Shown: positions 1 to 12,290, numbered from the stretch's first letter. The stretch is DNA of 64,000 nt from Cladopsammia gracilis (GCA_022457155.1 JAJGOT010001114.1:2501-66500), one strand, 5' to 3'. Notes: a model not told the origin generated them from the letters alone. Numbers and translations: made by a program.

Positions 1-310
1 TACAAAATAAGCATTCGTGTCTTATTTTAGACGCGACTTAAATAAGACGCGTCTTATCTTAGAACAGGGTTTTCAGCTATTCTTATTTTGTCCACGTCTT
101 AAATAAGACGTGAACTTCCTCGTATAAATGCTTTCGCGTCTTATTAACAATAAGACGTGAACAACAAGTGCGCCGTATCAAAAATAAGACGCGAATCATT
201 TATACGTGATCTTCGTGTCTTATGTTGGACGCTAACGTATAAATGGTACACTTCGCATCTTATTTAAGTCGCGTCTTAGATAAGACGCGTCTTATTGGCT
301 CCCGTATAAA
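1..310. repeat. MITE-like inverted repeat rich in aagacgcgtctt
   Basis: Short palindromic words built on aagacgcg and cgcgtctt recur through this stretch. Positions 32-50 are the exact reverse complement of 258-276, so the block folds back on itself. There is no coding capacity. It is probably a nonautonomous DNA transposon cut by the window edge; the family is not recognised. Confidence 0.55.
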
Positions 311-312
311 TG

Positions 313-2122
313 GCCCTAATATCTTCTCAATTAAGTCTGTAATAATGCCAATGTATGTCTTGAATCGAAACGCTGAAATCGCTTATAAAATGGTTGTTAA
401 AATGCTTGCTTTGTCATTCAATTCAGAACAACAAACTTTTACTTGTACACGAATAGAACTGTAGAAAGAATTGCAGCAAACAATAACTTCTACATTTGCA
501 CAATTAGTTTGTTCAGCAAAATCACGAGATCCCTTGCATACTATTGCATAATCAAAGCGCAATTTTTATCACCGTCAATACATTCTACCATGTACCTAAA
601 TCTATTAATGGCAATGATTTGAAATTTGAAAGATTATTGATACCGTAGGTAACGTGAGATATCAAAACTAAATAAAAACTGTAATACCTTTGTGGTGACG
701 TAGCGTGAGATAATTATGACAAGTTCATGACATCCCAATTGCTCCTCAAAAAACGCAAAGTTCATGCTATTTTGCTCTGCCATATCGCTCATATTAAAAC
801 ACAAACTTTCCTGTCCCATTTGAAATTTTCAGTCAAACTTCGTTTCCCAAGAACATTTCACCTATTTTACCCTTCTAAATGAGCACTAATGGCTTTACGA
901 CATATGATTGACAAGAAAAACACAAATTTCTTGAACCTTTGAAGATCAATGCCGTCTCGGACACATCCACGTAAAAACAAATTTGAAAGATTGATATGTA
1001 ACGCTATATATCAAAACTTAAAAAAACATTATGAAATGCCAATTCCCTAGGGAAATTAACATAGGTCCGGGAGTACTCCCCAAAAATTTTAGTGGCGGTA
1101 TGCGATAAAATCCTAACCACTTCTTGATATTTTCTTCGTATTGGCACTCGAATAATATCTTCTCAATTAAGTCCGTAATAATAAGTTCCAATGTCTGTCT
1201 TGAATTGAAACACTCAGATCGCTTATAAAATGGTTGTTAAAATGCTTGCTTTGTCAACAACAAAATTTTACTTGTATACGAATAGAACTGTAGAGAGAAT
1301 TGCAGCAAACAAGAAATAGTTTGACTAAGTCTGCAAAATCACGAGGTCCTTTGCATACTATTGCATAATCAAAGCGCAATTTTTATCACCGTCAATACAT
1401 TCTACCATGTACCTAAATCTATTAATGGCAATGATTTGAAATTTGAAAGATTATAGATACCGTAGGTAACGCGAGATATCGAAACTAAATAAGAACTGTA
1501 AATCTTTGTGGTGACGTAGTGTGAGATAATTATGACAAGTTCATGACATCCCAATTGCTCCTCAAAAAACGCAAAGTTCATGCTATTTTGCTCTGCCATA
1601 TCGCTCATATTAAAACACAAACTTTCCTGTCCCATTTAACGTTCTTAAAACGTCTCCATTCGTAAAAATACACCGTGAAATTCTCAAACTGCGTTTCCCA
1701 AGAAAACGCATCCCTTCTAAAGCAGCTTCAATGGCTTTACGACAAATGATTGAAACTGATAGGTAACGTGAGATATCGAAACTTAAGCCCCGTCCACACG
1801 TATCCGGATATTTTTGAATCCGCAACTTTTTTGTTGCGGATTAGCCTTCCGTCCACACGTATCCGGCGAATTCGGGCAAATACGATTCGAATACGCTACG
1901 TGTGGACGCGAATATTTTCTAATCCGTAACAAAAAAGTTGCGGATTCAAAAATATCCGGATACGTGTGGACGGGGCCTTAAAGAAGGACTTAATACCTTT
2001 GCGGTAACGTAATGTGAGATATGACAAGTTCATGACAAGTTCTGACATCCCAATACCCTTGGGAAATTAACAATAGGTCCGGGGGTGCTCCCCAAAAATT
2101 TTTGTGGCAGTATGTGACGCCC
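313..2122. repeat. Tandem duplication, two copies of about 0.8 kb
   Basis: Copy 1 (about 313-1144) and copy 2 (about 1149-2122) share ordered blocks: an attaagtc-rich start, the tacataccatt-like middle and an end beginning ggtccggg. Copy 2 is longer because a 190-bp MITE lies in it at 1787-1976. The small minus-strand ORFs at 634-819 and 1402-1635 are the same non-genic sequence read twice. Confidence 0.8.
1787..1976. mobile_element. Palindromic MITE with gccccgtcc termini
   Basis: The element is 190 bp, and its two ends are near-perfect inverted copies starting gccccgtccacacgtatccg. It is flanked by cttaa direct repeats at 1782-1786 and 1977-1981, which contain the TTAA target typical of piggyBac-type insertions. 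The pairing is long enough to form a hairpin. There is no ORF. Confidence 0.85.
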
Positions 2123-2547
2123 TTCTTGAAATCCTAACCGGTTTAACCAACCATATCCTCAATGCCCTAACATAGCTTCTATAAAGAAGGAAGAAGAAAC
2201 CCCCCCGGGCAAAAGTCCACAAAATTTTGTTAACAGCTTTTGTCCCTTTTTCGTACTTCATTCCGAAATCTCGCTTAATGCGCATGCGCATTAACGAGAT
2301 AAAAAGAGCCAAAAACACGAACTGCCCGCCGGGAATGACTCTCCTGCGCATGATTCGCACCCAAGACCTCTCGGCCGAACGGCCTGGCGGAAAATTGCTT
2401 TGATGATTGCTTTTGATTTATTTCAGTTATTTTATTTACCATTGTTTTTTTTTTTCAGCTCACTTACAGCTTTTTCGATGCACTTCTTTTGATTCTCTCG
2501 TTCTTCGGAAATCATTCCTATTTCAGTTCCAGGAAAATCCAGGCTTT
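2123..2547. other. Intergenic, nothing recognised
   Basis: It contains poly-T tracts and one short plus-strand ORF (2407-2622) of low-complexity composition. I see no domain, splice structure or repeat boundary here. Confidence 0.4.
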
Positions 2548-3267
2548 AAGGTTACAGTGTACCTTCAGATCGAAAATTTATCGATTTTTTTTTTTGGCGT
2601 CAAAATAAAGTTTACAGAATGAGCTTTCATTCAAAAAAAATTATCGAAAAATAGTGAAAATTGACGGAGAAATGACAGTATAACTTTTGTGGGCGGAGTT
2701 TGTTTATGAAGCGATATGTTTTATTAAGCGCCGTTTTCTCAAAGTTAATTTTTCGCTTGTTGGGGACACTTTAAAGAGCTACAACTCAAAGGAAATTTGT
2801 TCGATTTTCGTCAAATTTGGACAGAAAGTAGGCTAACATATAATCAACAAAAACGTGTCGGCGAATTTCTTAATTCCGAAAACTTTTTCGTCAAGAGCCA
2901 TTTCCGTGCGATCATTCCAATTTTTTTCTCCCTTTTTCGAAAATATTCTGTAACTTTTCACTACAATTGAATATGGGAAATCGCCGACACTTTTTTAGCG
3001 CTTCGTGTCCGGAAATCCGAGAACAAATCAAATTAGCAAAATACAATAATCGCTTTGAGTTATAGCGTTTTAAAGCTGATTCGGACGTTCGAATTTAGAC
3101 GTCGTAAAAAATTCGACAATTCACTTTATTACCAAATGATTTCTATATTTAGATAGCCAGCTCTATAAGCTTTAATTTGATATCTGGGTTTAGGTATGTT
3201 AAGTGTAATCGTAAGACACTAGAGCTGTTATACTGGAGACGCCCCCGAAGGTACACTGTAACCTTCA
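2548..3267. mobile_element. TIR-flanked noncoding element
   Basis: A 19-bp sequence aaggttacagtgtaccttc at 2548 recurs inverted near 3267, bounding about 720 bp without an ORF. Its right part (about 3100-3240) has an inverted relative at about 51,290-51,440, which supports a dispersed family. The target duplication is not clear. Confidence 0.55.
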
Positions 3268-3317
3268 AAACACCTCTTTCAAGAGCTGTTTAGGCAAGGC
3301 TATAAAGGGGCTAAAAT

Positions 3318-4970
3318 AATATATATAGATAGCCTGAGCCTAACAGCGTCGCTCTTTGAACAGAAAGCCGATGATAAACTTAAGGACGTTCGCGCGAAAA
3401 TCTTCTACGAGACAGATTTTTTTCAAACTTATCCTACGGTTTGATAATGAGTTACTGATGTCAGAAATGCAAAAAAAATTGGGGGTCACCGAATTGATTT
3501 AAGAGATATAGTGTGTAGAAATATACCTTGTTTTTGAAAAGTTAGTCCTCGTAACATGACATGGTGTCCATGGCTTTTAGTTAAACCATATCAAAGATGA
3601 ATCGCTGGGGAGAAACTGTTATATTGAAATGTTATCTAAGTGGACGTGATTCGTAAATAATTCGAACTGTTTTCAACCTTTAAATGAGTTAACCCTTTAA
3701 AGAGGGCATTCGGAAACAACATATAACTGAGATATGAGTGCAATTCGACGTCGCGTGGATAAAAAAAATGAAAAAAAAATCACACTTCTACAAGACAGAT
3801 TTTTTTCCTTTTTTCACAAACTGTAGATAATCGGTAAAGAAAGTGATATATGAAGAAAAAAATAGGGGTCACCGACCATCCAAGCGAGTTAAATCAAAGC
3901 AAAGTTAACGCAATGGCTGCCATCCCTTCATGTGAATAGATTTCTTCCTTTGCGCGCACGCTCGTGCATGACGTTTCAACATGAATTGCGTGCGCAGTAA
4001 GGATGCGCATAAACATTTGGCGCGAATGTCCTTAAATGAGGTGAAAGGTCGGAAGCACAGAATAAAATTGACGACCGGACTATCTTTTAATTTTAGTAAT
4101 TCTCAAAAACAGACTTACGCGATCGTTTGCACAGTACATTTAGACCGTACAAAAGTTCACAAAAACAACTTTTTCTCCCTTTAGAATAACTAGTACGACT
4201 AATTTCCAAATAAAATACACCTGCTACTTATAAAAAAATTGTCCGAGTAACTGATTTGGAAATCAAAATTGCAAAAAATACACAAATCTCGAAAAGTTTA
4301 TGCTTAAAAGCAAAACGTGAACCATTAAGAGCTCATCGAAGCCGAGATTTCTCCGATGAAAGAAATCAAAACAACTGAATTTATTGAGCGCGTGTTATAA
4401 ACAATTCCCAAAAACTAGCGAGAACACAAAGAAAAAGTCAATCACAGATTGATATCAACATAAATTCTCATCGAAAAATGTATTTTGTTTTACTTTGAAG
4501 TCCCCCCACTGCTTGGAAATTGTTAAATCTCCGCTTCTTCAGTTCTGAAACCCGAAGTGACAAACATCTTCCCGCATTGCTCCCATCCTCGAAGCAAGAT
4601 TTTATCTCTGAAAGCTCTTCTATTTCCACTATAGCGGCTTCTGAGTATCCTTTAATTAGTATCCGTCTTGAGTAGCAAACCGCGAAAAAATGCAAGAGAA
4701 TAACGACTTTCATTAAAACGGTTTTCTCCGCTAAGCACAGCAGTGTTTTCCCAGGTGACGTGAAATTGCAAAGATCCCGAATGATATACGCGGTATACGC
4801 GCCCGCGAGTTAGCCCTGCGCGACGGTGGGCACACAACGCGCCCGCGAAACAATCCGCTAGCCATGACCATGAAAAATGACGGGCATGGGTTCTTTGGTT
4901 CTCTGCTTCTATGATGGGGCTGCGCAGCCGGGCCTTCGGCCTGACGAGTGCTCCGCTATTAAAATGCTCA
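3318..4970. repeat. Repeat block R2, copy 1
   Basis: This block is colinear with 10,036-11,360. Shared landmarks are tagcctaacagcg, gaaaggtcggaag, a stretch beginning aaaaagtcaatcaca, and gctagccatgaccat near the right end. A 648-bp TTAA element (3384-4031) interrupts this copy and is absent from the other. A minus-strand reading frame containing LIKGYSEAA (within 4468-4713) recurs in copy 2. Confidence 0.75.
3384..4031. mobile_element. TTAA-targeting element nested in R2
   Basis: Its ends, ggacgttcgcgc and gcgcgaatgtcc, are inverted repeats, and it is flanked on both sides by ttaa (3380-3383 and 4032-4035). The paralogous block at about 10,118 has cttaactta with no insertion, so the empty site is visible. 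Internally a cttctac(g/a)agacagatt word occurs twice. A piggyBac-like MITE is the best guess. Confidence 0.75.
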
Positions 4971-5179
4971 GTGTGTCAGCTGTACAGTGCTCCTCACTGG
5001 TTTTAACTTTTTTCATTGACATGTGAACTAAAGATTTGTGATCCAAATGGTACATGAGACATATATCCTATACAACGGTAATACCGCCGTTGTTCTAAAC
5101 TGTGTCTTGTATTTTAAAATATAGCTTTTTTCTTTCAATGATACGTTTGTTTTCCCCGCTCTCGCCGGTGCGAAGCGGC

Positions 5180-5475
5180 AATCTCTTATGAGTGTGCTTT
5201 TGCTCACATTTGAGTAGATGTCGGACTGTTACACTAAGTTCACTCAAAAGAAAGAGTTGTTTCAACTCACTTTAAGAATTAACTCATGTCTGAATTTGAG
5301 TGAGAAACAATTACTTCTTGCGGTGAGTAAGTATTTAATCGTATGTTTGAGTAAAAGTGACTTCCACTTGATTTTCTCAAAAATAAGAGCAAAAATAAGG
5401 TGTTGTTTCAACTCACTGTGTTGGATTAAATATTTAAGTCAAATTTTAAGTAAACTCACTCAAAATATCGAGTAA
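5180..5475. repeat. Cluster of TGAGT/ACTCA motifs
   Basis: About a dozen TGAGT or ACTCA pentamers occur in under 300 bp in both orientations, far above chance. The single plus-strand ORF here (5218-5475) is low-complexity and probably spurious. This could be a subterminal-repeat region of a DNA transposon or a cluster of AP-1-like half sites. Confidence 0.4.
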
Positions 5476-5509
5476 AATGCCTTCTTCACTAAAAAAATAG
5501 TTTGCGTGA

Positions 5510-5990
5510 AATGACAGAAATTTTATAACGCCGCGTTTGCGTCAATTTACGGAGATTTTATAGTGCCCCGTTTGCGTCAATTTACAGAGATTTTATTATG
5601 CCCCGTTTGTGTCAATTTACAGAGATTTTATAATGCCCCGTTTGTGTCAATTTACAGAGATTTTATAATGCCCCGTTTGTGTCCATTTACAGAGATTTTA
5701 TAATGCCCCGTTTGCGTCAATTTACAGAGATTTTATAATGCCCCGTTTGTGTCCATTTACAGAGATTTTATAATGCCCCGTTTGCGTCAATTTACAGAGA
5801 TTTTATAATGCCCCGTTTGTGTCAATTTACAGAGATTTTATAATGCCCCGTTTGCGTCAATTTACAGAGATTTCGTAATGCCCCGTTTGTGTCAATTTAC
5901 AGAGATTTTATAATGCCCCGTTTGTGTCAATTTACAGAGATTTTATTATCCCCGGTTGCGTCAATTTACAGATATTTTATAATGCTCCGT
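5510..5990 (+). repeat. 35-bp satellite array, about 13-14 copies
   Basis: The unit is 35 bp, with core tttacagagattttataatg followed by ccccgtttgygtcma. Variants gcgtcaa, gtgtcaa and gtgtcca alternate between units, and the outermost units are the most diverged, as expected for unequal exchange. No ORF runs through it. Confidence 0.95.
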
Positions 5991-6365
5991 TAGGTAGGTA
6001 AACTTTATTTATCGTACGCGGTGTCAATTCATAATACATGCTCTTCTGTCGAGCCTTAAACAACAATAGATTAATTACTTAACTATATTGAATTATCTAA
6101 CTAAATTTATGATCTATACGAGATTATACTAAAAACTACAAAAATATCCTTTATCTGTCATTAAATCAGATAGAAAGTAAATGCATGATTTAAAAGAGCT
6201 AATAGTGGGCTACATCTTAGCACTCAAAGGCAATTTGTTTCAGAGAACAGAACCGCGATATTGAAAACGTCGTTTGCCTGCTTCAGTACTCGGTCTAGGA
6301 ACCAAAAGGTTGTATTTTGAATTTCTTAGATTATGTGAGTGAACACTGGATGTAGATTATTTTTG
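5991..6365 (-). mobile_element. LINE 3' fragment, antisense
   Basis: Read on the minus strand, this ends ataaataaagttt followed by cctaccta, the same AAATAAAG plus tetranucleotide-tail layout seen at 18.5, 31.4 and 54.0 kb. It interrupts the 35-bp satellite, whose degenerate copies resume at about 6365. Internal similarity to 54,160-54,300 supports a CR1/L2-like family. Confidence 0.6.
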
Positions 6366-6780
6366 ATTGTGTCAAATTAAAGATATTTTATAATTCTCTG
6401 TTTGTCATTAGATGTTGCGCTTGGGGACCACATAAATTTACAGAGATTTGGTAACTGAATTAAAATTAAAATTACGCAGTGCCATTTACAGAGATTTTAT
6501 ATCAGAAGCCAGGTATTATAAAATCTTTGTAAATAGTAGGTTTACAAACATTGTTGACAGATTTTATAAAGTCTGTAAATTGTCAGTCTTTCCTCTCAAT
6601 ACAGCTCCTAGAATTTATAAACATTTTACAAACATTTTATTAAGAACAAGACAACAAAACTATATAAAATGTCTGTCAAAATAATTTACAGAGATTTTGT
6701 TTTTAACGGGTGAAAGTACCAAGTCTGTAAATTCAAGATTTATAGACATTTTATCAAGTCTGTAAATGGTCCAAATTTTC
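6366..6780. repeat. Degenerate 35-bp satellite relics
   Basis: Scattered, diverged copies of tttacagagatttt and of its reverse complement continue beyond the ordered array, in both orientations. This is either an old, inverted part of the array or the element from which the array expanded. Confidence 0.6.
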
Positions 6781-6865
6781 CAGTGTCTATTTGGAGGTCC
6801 TATGGTTCCCTCCTACTGTTAATCAGCAAGTTGGGTTATATTAGTCGGCTAATTGATATTGATGA

Positions 6866-7306
6866 TTGGCAAATTACATGAGTTTTTTTCTACCTCTTGA
6901 GCATCGGTGGGGCCCTATAGTGTCAATTGTCTTACCAATTATTACAATCACAAACTCCCTAAGTTCTTTTCACGGTGATGAAACCCATACACTGCGGATG
7001 TCGGTCTTTTCGCTCAGCATCTGCGCGGTGAGAATTGTCGGGTGTTTCCCCCTGTTGGTATTATTCCTCGGGTATTACATTATTATATGGAATGTCAGTA
7101 TGCTGTTGGTACACTTGTTGTACTCGTTGGTCTTCGGCTCATTACTTCCCATTAATTATGCATATAAATATAATAGTTATCTCGTGGCCCACGGTATTCA
7201 TATCGGGAAGGAGGTTTTAACGCGCGGGAGAAACTCTTATTCGCTTTTAGGGCCAGATCAATTCACAGGAGATATTGTCGCCCTAAGAATGGGATTTACT
7301 GCGTAA
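6866..7306 (+). other. Unassigned 146-codon ORF
   Basis: A hydrophobic 146-codon open frame starts at an ATG in 6866 and ends inside the neighbouring 137-bp repeat array. I recognise no family. Its composition is Leu/Ile/Val/Ser-rich, with possible membrane segments around residues 18-32 and 55-95. No splice sites or homologous copy support it. It may be a chance frame or a remnant associated with the decayed recombinase downstream. Confidence 0.2.
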
Positions 7307-7735
7307 TTTATTAGTAGAATTTATATGTTGTACGGGCACGGGCCTAGATAATGATTGCTCAATATATGCGGCACGGGCGCAGACTACGATGTATTGATTT
7401 GTGCGGCACTGGCCGAATATGGATTGGAGTTTACTGCGTAATTTATTATGAGCGAAATTTATATATGGCACGGGGCACGGGCCTAGATAATGATTTCTCA
7501 ATATATGCGGCAGGGGCCCAGACTAAGATATATTGATTTGTGTGACACTGGCCGAATATGGATTGGAGTTTACAGCGTAATTTATTAGAGAAATTTATAT
7601 ATTGCACGGGCACGGGCCAAGGTAATGATTTCTCAATATATGCGGCAGGAGCCTAGACTATGATCCATTGATTTGTGTGGCACTGGCCGAATAGGGATTC
7701 ATTGCTTTATGTGGCACTGGCCTGAAACAATGCCT
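7285..7735 (+). repeat. Tandem repeat of about 137 bp, about 3 copies
   Basis: The word cacgggcc followed by taatgattnctcaatata recurs at about 7342, 7481 and 7616, giving periods of 139 and 135 bp. Sub-words such as ggcactggcc occur several more times toward the right end. It sits just upstream of the recombinase pseudogene and may belong to the same element. Confidence 0.85.
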
Positions 7736-7939
7736 TATCGATTTATGTAGCAGTGACCTTTTCGGAGAGGCGGCACTTAACTTATTGGCAGTTTTGTGCG
7801 CTCATGATTACGGGGCGGGGTGTTCGGGTGTTGTTTCTAGTTCCTTTGTTCGTTTTCGTTCGTATGTTATGCTTTTGCTTTTTCAGACGTTTTCTTCAAG
7901 CAAAGGATGGAAGTGTTTTCGCAATTTTGCTTCACTGAG

Positions 7940-8345
7940 TGTTTATCAGGTGTTGGAGGCGATGTTGAAGTCCAGAGCAGATAGTACAGCCACATCATAC
8001 ATGCGTGTTATTAAAACATTTATGAGCTGGTGTAAAATAAGACGGATATATATATAGGGAAAGGAAACTACGTCTTTGTTAGTGCATCTGGTTCTAAATG
8101 CTGCCTTGTGAGTGTTTAAGAAGGTATTTGAATGTAGCTGGTATTGGCGATAGTAGTACTCTCCCGTTATTTAGACCTCTCGTGTTTCAACGTAGTAACT
8201 CTAGTTATACCCTAGAAGTGGTAAGTTCCCTTACACTCGATGCAGGGAAGTTCGCAGAGATGCCTTAAGTCAGCTACAAGTAGGTTATAACCCGCAACGA
8301 TTATGGCCTTCGTAGCCAAGGATCTGGCGGTGTTACATCCGCGGT
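7940..8345 (+). pseudogene. Decayed tyrosine recombinase (DIRS/YR-type)
   Basis: The N-terminal part reads as a SAM-like DNA-binding domain (LEAMLKSRADSTATSYMRVI, then FMSWCK). After stops and a probable internal deletion, the C-terminal part reads LPLFRP, then DYGLRSQGSGG, matching the catalytic box usually written YGLHSLRSGG; the first catalytic His is therefore replaced by Arg. Several frameshifts and stops are present. It belongs to the tyrosine-recombinase class that integrates DIRS-like retroelements. No matching gag or RT is visible next to it. Confidence 0.65.
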
Positions 8346-10035
8346 GTGTATAATGTAATTTCTGGCATTTGAGCAACGTAGTCAAAGAGTTAGACAGAAT
8401 TTGATATTTCTACGGCACGGGAACAGCAGGGGCCGGGCATTATTGTTGTAGTGCATTGTGGGTAGCATAACTTCGTTATAAGCGAAGTATCGTACGTGGT
8501 TAGTCATTCTAGGCCTGCAACATTCAGCTTCAGTATTTATTTATTTATTTTTCTTACTATGCAAAAACTTCGGCGCATTTTGTACTTATTGTGTAATACT
8601 TATATAGGGCCTCGTAGGATGGGCTACAGAGTTTGAGCCATGGATCCTACCCAGATTTCCTGCCGCATATTTTTCCCCAAAAGGGTTTTTTTGGGTGACA
8701 GGTTTTTTCTGGCCTCCGTTTAACCGCAGTTTCTTTGTATGTGAGTGGTTGCTCAGCTCTGGTTCGTCATTAGCATTGTATTATTTTCATTTTATGGATT
8801 TTGACTACACGTACCGTTAAATTGTATTGTTGTACTCACATTATTGTAAATATGTTCGTAAATGCCGATGGTGTCGGGTAGAAATGCAGCAAAATCAATC
8901 TATTGGAGCGTATGATGTGTGGAGTTGAAATGTAGCAATTCGATCCCAGAAAGGCTACTCATCATAATACATGGCCGAGATGGAAGTCCGATTCCGCTAG
9001 GGACATGGATGTTGAAAGAAGCCTTAAGAGAAGGTTACAAGTAACTAAGTATTCGGGATTGTAATATTGCGGGACACATATATTTACTTTTTCCGTTAGA
9101 TTAGTTAAGGTATACGAAGAATTGTAAGATATAGTAATTAGCCTATTTAGATGCATTCCCTTCTGTAACTTCATGTATGATGTAATAAAACTGTGCTGGA
9201 TTCGCTTGCGTATCCTACCATACTTTGTGTCTGGTGATTGGTATTACGGGAATTGAAGGGTAAAATGATTTACGTTCGTTTGAGCGCAGCGAATTAGAAC
9301 GTAATAAACGTACGTAACTTTCCCCTCACTCAAATCATGTTTTGGTATATTTGACTTCTGTCGCAGCTTTGTTATCTGTGCCGTTAGCTGTCCTGCGCTG
9401 CATGTAGATGGTCAAGCCATTTGTTGTTTCCATGAGAAGTTTTCTGATACATGTCACGCAAAAGCTGTCACAAAGCAAACAATTGCTAAGTATAGAATCT
9501 CCGCACATTACGTCATCCACTGATCACTCTTATTGAAAATAACGCGTATTCTGTCACGCTATGACATGTTTTTAGTCATTGATTCAAAATCGGTTCATTG
9601 TGAACTTTTTTATAAAAATACCGTGTGAGAAAAACTAAAAAATGTTAAGGCTAGGCATGGGCTGTCCTTTGATCTTAGACTTCCCGCGAAGAAAACTATT
9701 TTTAACTGGCTCGTTCCTTAACGACCAGTCAGTTCTTAAAATACCCTTTTTTTCTATCGTGTCACCTGCCCCGGGAATCGCTTTTGCTGCGGCCAGCATC
9801 GTACCTAGTGTACTTCCGGTTTTCAGAAATGACGTAATCAGTAATGTCAGCAAAACGACGTCACGGCAGCGTCACGCGGTCACGCCGTAAAGCCGCCAAC
9901 CTCAACCCATACTACACTAACCTACCTTCAAGTCACCTATATTAAAGGCAAAGACGAATCGGTGACTTCCTTGTGGTAGCGTTCTCTATAAAAAGCAATT
10001 TAAAATAGAAACGTGCTGTATACACAGATGCGTAA
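8346..10035. other. Intergenic, no gene recognised
   Basis: A short imperfect inverted repeat ataacttcg-ttataag-cgaagtat lies at about 8469. Opposed ORFs near 9635-9890 have no recognised product. Otherwise I see no element ends, satellites or splice-supported exons. Confidence 0.4.
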
Positions 10036-11360
10036 TATATATAGTTAGCCTTAGCCTAACAGCGGCGCCCCCTGAAGACCCTCTGAAGACCCTCTGAACA
10101 AGCTTAACTAAGATGAAACTTAACTTAGGTGAAAGGTCGGAAGCGCAAGAATTAAGATTGACGACCGGGCTATTTTTCAATTTTAGCAATTCTCAAAAGC
10201 AGTATTACCCGACCGTCTGCACAGTACAGTACAAAAGTTCACAAAACAACTTTTTCTCCGTCTAGAATAACTATTAGGACTATTTTGCGAATAAAATACA
10301 GTTGTTGCTTGTCAAAGAATGCCCTAGAAACTGATTTGCCAAAATACACAAACATATTTGCATAAGGCAACGCGAGTATAAAATGTAAGTCTTGTTTTGT
10401 TTACATAAAATCGCTTTTCAATCTATGTAATGAATGAACAATCACGCAAAAATGGACAAAGCAATCTTCTTTCAAAACATTTTATTGAAATCTTCATTAG
10501 TTTATGTTTAAAAGCAAAACGCGTACCATTTACAAATGTATAGCGCATCGAGGCCGAACCGTGTCTTCGATGAAATTCAAGAAATTAATACGACTGAATT
10601 TAAGCTACACGTTTATAAACAATTCTCCAAAACTAACGAGAACACAAACAAAAAGTCAATCACATATTGATATCAAGATAAATTCCCATAGAAAAATGTA
10701 ATTTGTTTTACCTTTAAGTCCCTCCGGCGACTACTGTACTTGGAAATTCTGGTAGATTCTGCATGTACCGGTCACAAATTACGTAAAAAAAAAGGAACAA
10801 AGAACGACAATAATACAAATGCAAAACAAGACCAAAAATACAATACCTCACAAACAATAGAAGACAATGAGTGGTTCATGGGTACCGGTACATGCAGAAA
10901 GACCCGAAATTCTTTAACCCTCCGCTTTGGTGCTGAAATCCGTAAAACGAACCCATCTCTTCGCATTGCTAAAAACGTATATAGTTCCTCGAAGCAAGAT
11001 TTTATCCCTGAAAACTCTTCTTTTTCCACTAAAGCGGCTTCTGAGTATCCCTTAATTAGTATCCCTGTCTTGAGAAGCAAACCGCGAAAAACTGCAGGGA
11101 AATAACGTATTTAATTCTCCGCTAAACACAACAATACAACTAACGTGTTTACCGAGCTCACGGCTGTGTGGCCGCGCGAAAAACAAAGCCTTGCTTTCAA
11201 GATCCCAGATGTTGTTCCAACACGGCCGCGGGCACATGCGCCCGCAAACATTTCGCTAGCCATGACCATTAAAAATGACGGGGATAGGTTCTATGAGTAT
11301 GGTGATCCGCCGGGCCCTCGGCCCGCGGGCTCCGCTATTACGTGCAAGAGATAATTCTTG
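10036..11360. repeat. Repeat block R2, copy 2
   Basis: Colinear with 3318-4970 but without the 648-bp TTAA element. The minus-strand frame in 10,772-11,080 contains ILIKGYSEAALVEKEE, close to the 4468-4713 frame of copy 1. Substitutions and a 1-nt indel separate the copies, so coding function is unproven. Whether this is an old transposon or a segmental duplicate is unclear. Confidence 0.75.
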
Positions 11361-11800
11361 GAAACATGCGGGCTCTCATCGTCTTGTTACTTTAGAAAAA
11401 TTGCTGTTTTTGTTATGGTATATTAAAATATATGACAAATGTTTCTTAGGCATGCGCATGCTTATTACACTAAAGGAACATTAGTTATTTCGTTGGGGGG
11501 AGGGGTGCGTGACTCGTTCCATATCTTCCTCTGCTCGATTGATGGTGCTTTATACTTTCGTCGATCGTTATAAAAGCAAGCGATATCGTTCGTTTGCTGT
11601 TGTAAAACAAAACGATACTGGGCTCGGCTGTTGGATTTGTGAGACATCGATGGTCAGTTTGATCCAGCTGCTGTGATATTCATCGATCGCTTCACCTTGA
11701 CAAATTTTTATTAGATATTCTGCAAGGTAAGCGCTTGTCTGCAGCCGTTTTCTGTGATTATTTCAAAATACAACCATATGCTTTCCACATTTTTTTTCGT

Positions 11801-12142
11801 TTAGGAGACGTCTAGGAGGAAGTCATGATCATTTATAACAATAAAATTTCCATCTTTTGGGAATAAAACTATTTCTATACAAACCGTTTCTGTTGTTTCA
11901 GAACCCCACTGGGGGCAGTACGCAGCTCTTACAAGGTCTTCTCTGATTTGCTGAGAAAACAATAGAACAAACACAACAACAATGGACTCTAGCCCTGAAA
12001 ACAATAGAGCTGCGTGATACCCAGGTCCAATGAAAAAAGAGTTTGTTAAGAGCTGCGTGGTATCTGCCAACATGTACGCTGTGCAAACCAGCATTCCGTT
12101 CTTGGCTTTCCTTTTTGTGTAGGTTTTCCGACCATCTTTCAT
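11801..12142 (-). other. Possible membrane-protein exon, unassigned
   Basis: A 113-codon minus-strand frame has one clear hydrophobic helix (ALLFSGLESIVVVFVLLFS) followed by a polar QQIREDLVRAAYC segment. The pattern is reminiscent of the last transmembrane helix and proximal tail of a GPCR, but that is only an impression. The flanks lack good splice signals, and the start codon is not supported. It could be a lone decayed exon or chance. Confidence 0.25.
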
Positions 12143-12290
12143 TATGTAGTTGCTTTACTTTACAGATGAGGCTTGTGTGGATTAAAAAAAAAAAGTCCGA
12201 TCTTCTGCAAAGATGATTATGCGGGAACATGCGTTTTTGAAAGTTCGACGAGAATAGGAATAAAAGGATGGTGATATTCATAATTAACAA

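Noticed and set aside
5510..5990. CRISPR-like regular array
   Set aside because: The units are contiguous 35-bp repeats without unique spacers, and the host is eukaryotic.
9635..9890. Opposed ORFs of 72 and 82 codons
   Set aside because: No family, splice signals or repeat partner. Overlapping opposite frames suggest chance.
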